From Jejuia algarum (GTDB lineage Bacteria > Bacteroidota > Bacteroidia > Flavobacteriales > Flavobacteriaceae), in NCBI GenBank assembly GCA_947495775.1, contig CANMAQ010000005.1, positions 62,001 to 126,000 on the forward strand: DNA of 64,000 nucleotides, given 5' to 3'. Position 1 is the stretch's first letter. Every line of letters starts with the position of its first letter. This document shows positions 60,181 through 64,000 of this stretch, one piece after another. A program made the position numbers and the translations under genes. The notes beneath the pieces are model-generated. The model was not told the DNA's origin, made no database searches, and saw nothing but the letters and a program-made list of their open reading frames with translations.

Positions 60181-61557
60181 CTAGCCAAAATAGTTAAAGG
60201 CCTTTTTTAAGAGAGCTAATTTTCCTTTATAAGGCGCATATCTAAAGGGAGGGTCTATCCAAGTCCCTCGTTTTAATACAGGATATTCATGTGAGAAGGT
60301 ATCGAAGCCGTAAGCTCCGTGGTAACGTCCCATACCGCTATGTCCTACACCTCCAAAAGGCAGTTTCGAATTGCCGAAATGCACCAAAACATCATTAACT
60401 ACAGCGCCGCCAAAAGTATAGGTGGCTATAAGATGATTAATAAATGTGTTGTCCTTAGAAAAGATATAAAAAGATAAAGGACGTTCTAAGCCAGAAATGG
60501 TAGTTTTAATGTCAGTATCTGTATCATAGGCTAAAATTGGGAGGATGGGACCAAAAATTTCTTCCGACATGAGTGGGCTGTCTAAATTTGGTTGGTCTAT
60601 TAATGTGGGGGCTAAATAATGATCGGAAGCATCTGCCTGTCCTCCAAAAAGCACAGTCTCATGTGCTATAAGATGTTGTAAACGTTGTAAATGTTTTGCA
60701 CTGATAATCCGGGGATAATCTGATGTTGCTTGTGGGGTTTCAGAATAGGCTTTTGTGATTTCAATTTTAAGAGCAGTAATGAGTTTCGATTTCATACTGC
60801 GTTTTACAAGAACGTAATCTGGAGCGATACAGGTTTGTCCAGCATTGAGAAATTTTCCCCATACCAAGCGCCGTGCCACAAGGTTCATGTTAACCGTATC
60901 ATCAATAATACAAGGTGATTTTCCTCCTAATTCTAGAGTAACAGGTGTTAAGTGGTTTGCAGCGGCTTTTGCGATAATTTTTCCCACGGTAGTACTGCCT
61001 GTAAAAAAAATATAATCCCAGCGTTGGGCTAAAAGTTCGGTAGCTACAGGAATACCGCCTTCTATAGCAATCGCAACTGTAGCATCGCAGGTACTGTTAA
61101 TAAGTGTTGTAATTAATTTAGAGGTATGCGGTGTTAATTCGCTGGGTTTTAGAACAACAGTGTTTCCAGCGGCTAAAGCCATAATTAAGGGGTCTAAAGC
61201 AAGAAGGAAAGGATAGTTCCAAGGTGCTATAATGAGTACTGTACCATAAGGTGTTTTATGGATGTAATCTTTAGATGGGAAATTAAGCAAACTGCTTTTT
61301 ACGCGTTTAGGCTTAGCCCATTTTTTTAAGTTGTTAATAGCATGACGCAATTCAGACATAACAAGTCCAAATTCACTGATAAATGTTTCGAATTCAGATT
61401 TTTTAAAATCCTGTTGTAAAGCAGCGTAAATGGCAGCTTCATTTTTAAGCAGTTCCGTTTTTAAAGTTTTAAGTAGTGCTATTCTATACTCTAGGGTTTT
61501 TGTTTTTCCACTTTCAAAACAAGCTTTTTGCTGACTTACAATATCGGGGATGGACAT
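60181..61557 (-). CDS. Aldehyde dehydrogenase
   Basis: A 458-residue NAD(P)-dependent ALDH of the short class-3 type. VVLKPSELTPHTSKLITTLI and FFTGSTTVGKIIAKAAANHL bind cofactor, TLELGGKSPCIIDDTVN carries the catalytic Glu, and FLNAGQTCIAPDYVLVKR the catalytic Cys. The C-terminal GMGRYHGAYGFDTFSHEYPV is typical of ALDH3-like fatty or aromatic aldehyde dehydrogenases. Genome context gives no specific substrate. It is convergent with the histidine kinase gene, 9 bp between stops. Confidence 0.93.
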   Translation of the reverse strand: MSIPDIVSQQKACFESGKTKTLEYRIALLKTLKTELLKNEAAIYAALQQDFKKSEFETFISEFGLVMSELRHAINNLKKWAKPKRVKSSLLNFPSKDYIHKTPYGTVLIIAPWNYPFLLALDPLIMALAAGNTVVLKPSELTPHTSKLITTLINSTCDATVAIAIEGGIPVATELLAQRWDYIFFTGSTTVGKIIAKAAANHLTPVTLELGGKSPCIIDDTVNMNLVARRLVWGKFLNAGQTCIAPDYVLVKRSMKSKLITALKIEITKAYSETPQATSDYPRIISAKHLQRLQHLIAHETVLFGGQADASDHYLAPTLIDQPNLDSPLMSEEIFGPILPILAYDTDTDIKTTISGLERPLSFYIFSKDNTFINHLIATYTFGGAVVNDVLVHFGNSKLPFGGVGHSGMGRYHGAYGFDTFSHEYPVLKRGTWIDPPFRYAPYKGKLALLKKAFNYFG

Positions 61558-61715
61558 GCTTTTTTCTTATAAATATAAGCATTTATACCAGTAGTTATTT
61601 CACGAGATGTATAAAAAATGGGAGAGAGAGCATATTCTATGCTATTTCTAAGCGCAATGGTAAGCCGTTATAGATCTATCTTTTAATATAAAAATAACTT
61701 TAGAAGCATATCAAA

Positions 61716-62414
61716 TTACAAGCAAGCATTCCAAACGGCATCATTAGGTAGGGGGGCTGTAATATGCACAGGTTCTTTTTTTACAGGATGCATAAAGGTG
61801 ATGTGTCTTGCGTGTAAACTTATGCTTGCATCTTTATTACTTCTATTAAACCCATATTTTAAATCGCCTTTAATAGGAGTGCCTATGCTAGAGAGTTGAG
61901 AGCGTATTTGATGATGACGTCCTGTTTCTAGTTGTATCTCGAGTAAACTGTAGCGGTCTAACTGTTTAAGAGTTGTATAGTGCAGAATGGCTTTTTTACT
62001 GTCTTTAATTTCTTTTGTGTACGCTGTAGATTTATTGTTTTTAGGATTCTTTTTCAGCCAATGGACCAGTGTGTCTTTGGATTTCACAGGTGCTTGTTTT
62101 ACCAATGCCCAGTAGGTTTTTTGAATGTCTTTGGTTAAAAACAATTTATTTAATCTGGGAAGCATTTTACTGGTTTTAGCAAAAAGTACAATGCCAGTTG
62201 TTGGTCGGTCTAGCCGATGTACAGTACCCAAATAAACATTACCAGGTTTGTTGTATTTGTCTTTAATATATTGTTTTACAATAGTATTTAAAGGGGTGTC
62301 TCCTGTTTTGTCGCCCTGTACAATATCGCCTGCACGTTTATTTACAGCGATAATATGGTTGTCTTCGTAAAGTACGAGTAGATTATGTTTGCTAGAACGT
62401 ATTTTTTCTGCCAC
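61716..62414 (-). CDS. RluA-family rRNA/tRNA pseudouridine synthase
   Basis: A 232-residue single-domain pseudouridine synthase without the S4 domain of larger RluA/D proteins. LVLYEDNHIIAVNKRAGDIV and the catalytic motif GTVHRLDRPTTGIVLFAKTS (with the H-R-L-D Asp) are clear, as is LEIQLETGRHHQIRSQLSSI. It isomerises uridine in a structured RNA; the target site cannot be told from sequence. The start is GTG at 62414. It follows panB by 72 bp on the same strand and may be co-transcribed. Confidence 0.9.
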   Translation of the reverse strand: MAEKIRSSKHNLLVLYEDNHIIAVNKRAGDIVQGDKTGDTPLNTIVKQYIKDKYNKPGNVYLGTVHRLDRPTTGIVLFAKTSKMLPRLNKLFLTKDIQKTYWALVKQAPVKSKDTLVHWLKKNPKNNKSTAYTKEIKDSKKAILHYTTLKQLDRYSLLEIQLETGRHHQIRSQLSSIGTPIKGDLKYGFNRSNKDASISLHARHITFMHPVKKEPVHITAPLPNDAVWNACL

Positions 62415-62486
62415 AGCGCACTGTTATTTTAAATTAAATTAAGCTTCAGGATGCGTAGGTATTATAAATTTACCATCGACCATCAA

Positions 62487-63305
62487 CTAATACTGCTCAT
62501 TATCATTAGGGAAATCTAACGACTTTACATCTCCAACATATTGAGAAATGGCAGAAGTCATCTCTTCGTAAAGGTTAAGGTAACGTCTTAAAAATCTAGG
62601 GTTAAATTCGTGTGTCATACCAATCATATCATGAAGTACAAGTACTTGGCCATCTACATCGCCTCCAGCACCTATACCTATAATAGGAATACGAACACTA
62701 TCTGCAACTTGTTTCGCTAATTTTGCAGGTATTTTTTCTAATACAATTGCAAAGCAGCCCACTTTCTCTAACATTTTGGCATCTTCAATAAGTTGTTTGG
62801 CTTCTTGTTCTTCTTTAGCACGAACGGTATAGGTACCAAACTTATAGATGGATTGTGGGGTAAGTCCTAAATGCCCCATAACAGGAATACCTGCATTGAT
62901 AATGCGTTTTATAGAATCTTTAATTTCTTTACCACCTTCTAACTTTACAGAGTGCGCACCACTTTCTTTCATAATGCGAATCGCAGAACGCAATGCTTCT
63001 TTGGGGTCACTTTGATAGCTACCAAAAGGTAAATCTACAACCACCAATGCTCTGTATACAGCTCTTATAACAGAAGAGGCATGGTATATCATTTGGTCTA
63101 GAGTAATAGGAAGTGTCGTTTCATGACCCGCCATAACATTACTAGCAGAATCACCTACGAGAATGACATCTACACCAGCGCCATCTACTATTTTAGCCAT
63201 GGTATAATCGTAAGCTGTGAGCATAGATATTTTTTCGCCTGTGGCTTTCATATCAACTAATGATTTCACAGTGACGCGCTTATACTCTTTTTTGGCTGTA
63301 GACAT
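62487..63305 (-). CDS. panB: 3-methyl-2-oxobutanoate hydroxymethyltransferase (ketopantoate synthesis)
   Basis: A 272-residue PanB, normal length. KISMLTAYDYTMAKIVDGAG, VDVILVGDSASNVMAGHETT and HSVKLEGGKEIKDSIKRIIN contain the metal and substrate ligands, and GHLGLTPQSIYKFGTYTVRA the active-site loop; PIIGIGAGGDVDGQVLVLHD is the C-terminal signature. It makes ketopantoate from ketoisovalerate for pantothenate and CoA, the same cofactor that supplies the pantetheine arms of the NRPS carriers. Upstream lie 700 bp without a gene. Confidence 0.95.
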   Translation of the reverse strand: MSTAKKEYKRVTVKSLVDMKATGEKISMLTAYDYTMAKIVDGAGVDVILVGDSASNVMAGHETTLPITLDQMIYHASSVIRAVYRALVVVDLPFGSYQSDPKEALRSAIRIMKESGAHSVKLEGGKEIKDSIKRIINAGIPVMGHLGLTPQSIYKFGTYTVRAKEEQEAKQLIEDAKMLEKVGCFAIVLEKIPAKLAKQVADSVRIPIIGIGAGGDVDGQVLVLHDMIGMTHEFNPRFLRRYLNLYEEMTSAISQYVGDVKSLDFPNDNEQY

Positions 63306-64000
63306 GATGGTAGTTCTTTTTAAGATTGTCTGTAAAAGTACTAAATAATGAAGATATGGGACAATTTTTATTTTCCATAACTGAAAAGCAGGTTAAGTTC
63401 CTGTAAAGAGAAGGGCGTAAGGAACGCTTAGAATAATTAGGGGATAGGTATTGTATTATACTATTAAATAAATTGTGATACAAGGTTAGAATAGGAGATA
63501 TGACTATAGCTTACTATTTTATAATATGCTGTTTTCTAGTTGAATTGTTTTTTGGGTATTGATAGTTGTTCTAGGTAAGTGTTTTGTTTTTTAATACGTA
63601 TTATCTTATGTTTTTGTAATCTGTTTTTTTTAGGTTTTCAAGTGGTATTTTATAGGATATTTTAAGTAGTGTTTTTTTACCTAAAACTATAAATTGCGAA
63701 TCTTAAGATGTTAATTTATGTTAGCTAGCTAACATAAATTAAGAGGCTGTCTAGTGTAATGAGACCTCCCAAATGTTAAAATTTTGTTTTTTTTATTTAA
63801 AAAAAAGAGCTGTTAAGGCTTTGTTTAGTTGGTGTTTAGTAGAATTTAGGTGTGAGAACTCATATTTTTAAATCTATTTTTTTGTAAGAACTAAAATTAA
63901 GCTACAACTAAGGATGTGTAAGTAATGTAGATTTGAAATTCTTTAAAACTTAATTATTACACACCGATAGTTTTGGCCAAAACAAGGTAAAATAAGATAA
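63306..64000. other. Gene-free right end of the window
   Basis: About 695 bp of strongly AT-rich DNA. No ORF of credible quality is present. Apart from the 32-bp palindrome at 63711-63742 I see no RNA or protein signature. The panB promoter should be in its first part; no clear TAnnTTTG is found within 60 bp of the start. Confidence 0.45.
63711..63742. repeat. Perfect 32-bp palindrome
   Basis: TTAATTTATGTTAGCT followed by AGCTAACATAAATTAA, a perfect 16+16 bp inverted repeat with no spacer, followed by GAGGCTGTCTAGTG. It sits in gene-free DNA. It could be a protein-binding site, a bidirectional terminator without T-run, or the end of a mobile element. Confidence 0.75.

Noticed and set aside
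63280..63483. 67-codon minus-strand open frame overlapping the panB start
   Set aside because: Overlaps the well-supported panB N-terminus and lacks any domain or plausible start context.

Overview
The window reads as chromosomal DNA of a marine-type Flavobacteriaceae (Bacteroidota). The support is AT-rich sequence, several sites matching the Bacteroidota promoter (TTG, about 19 nt, then TAnnTTTG; clearest before the HU gene and the SRP RNA), few Shine-Dalgarno sequences, frequent TTG starts, and typical family genes (DUF4290, START-like protein, DUF6952, HupE/TonB receptor pair). I cannot name genus or species.

Layout. 1-8312 is a minus-strand type VI secretion cassette: Hcp/TssD tube protein, VgrG spike, a Tle1-type (DUF2235) phospholipase effector, then a tandem array of at least five DUF2931 lipoproteins, probably immunity proteins, running off the left edge. 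8.8-24 kb is mostly housekeeping: small secreted proteins, tRNA-Met, START-like protein, class IV aminotransferase, YqgE/AlgH, HU, fmt-recQ-NTPase operon, DUF493, DUF4290, murA (with Asp at the fosfomycin-target position), argE-miaA, a lipoprotein and a sterol-desaturase-like enzyme. Inside it, at 19.7-20.4 kb, a cobalamin riboswitch lies directly before a single-PAS-domain protein.

24.1-45.7 kb is the most notable part: a divergent nonribosomal peptide cluster that I do not recognise as a known pathway. The plus arm has an acyl-CoA dehydrogenase, a free-standing prolyl-AMP-ligase-like enzyme and a free-standing carrier protein, the three-gene set that makes pyrrole-2-carboxyl starters. They are followed by an NRPS (C-A-T) whose adenylation domain is interrupted by a complete-looking PP-loop ATPase domain resembling N-acetyl sugar amidotransferases (WbpG type). 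Its specificity residues, read by eye, match the asparagine code. The arm ends with a His-rich membrane-anchored protein and a TonB-dependent receptor. The minus arm has a HupE/UreJ-like membrane protein, an NRPS (C-A-T-E), a UGT-type glycosyltransferase, a C-T-TE NRPS lacking an adenylation domain, and the phosphopantetheinyl transferase that would activate the carriers. The inferred product is a pyrrole-capped, possibly amidine- or thioamide-bearing and perhaps glycosylated short peptide. The receptor and HupE neighbours suggest, without proving, a metal-related role.

46-64 kb returns to general functions: cytochrome bd oxidase (cydAB), a glutaminyl cyclotransferase-like lipoprotein, the SRP RNA, a small accessory patch (unknown protein, RadC-like protein, lipoprotein), a peroxiredoxin-thioredoxin-DUF6952 operon, an NhaC antiporter, membrane proteins, a histidine kinase, aldehyde dehydrogenase, an RluA-type pseudouridine synthase and panB. 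A perfect 32-bp palindrome lies near the right edge in about 700 bp without a recognisable gene. I saw no rRNA, CRISPR array or intact insertion sequence.
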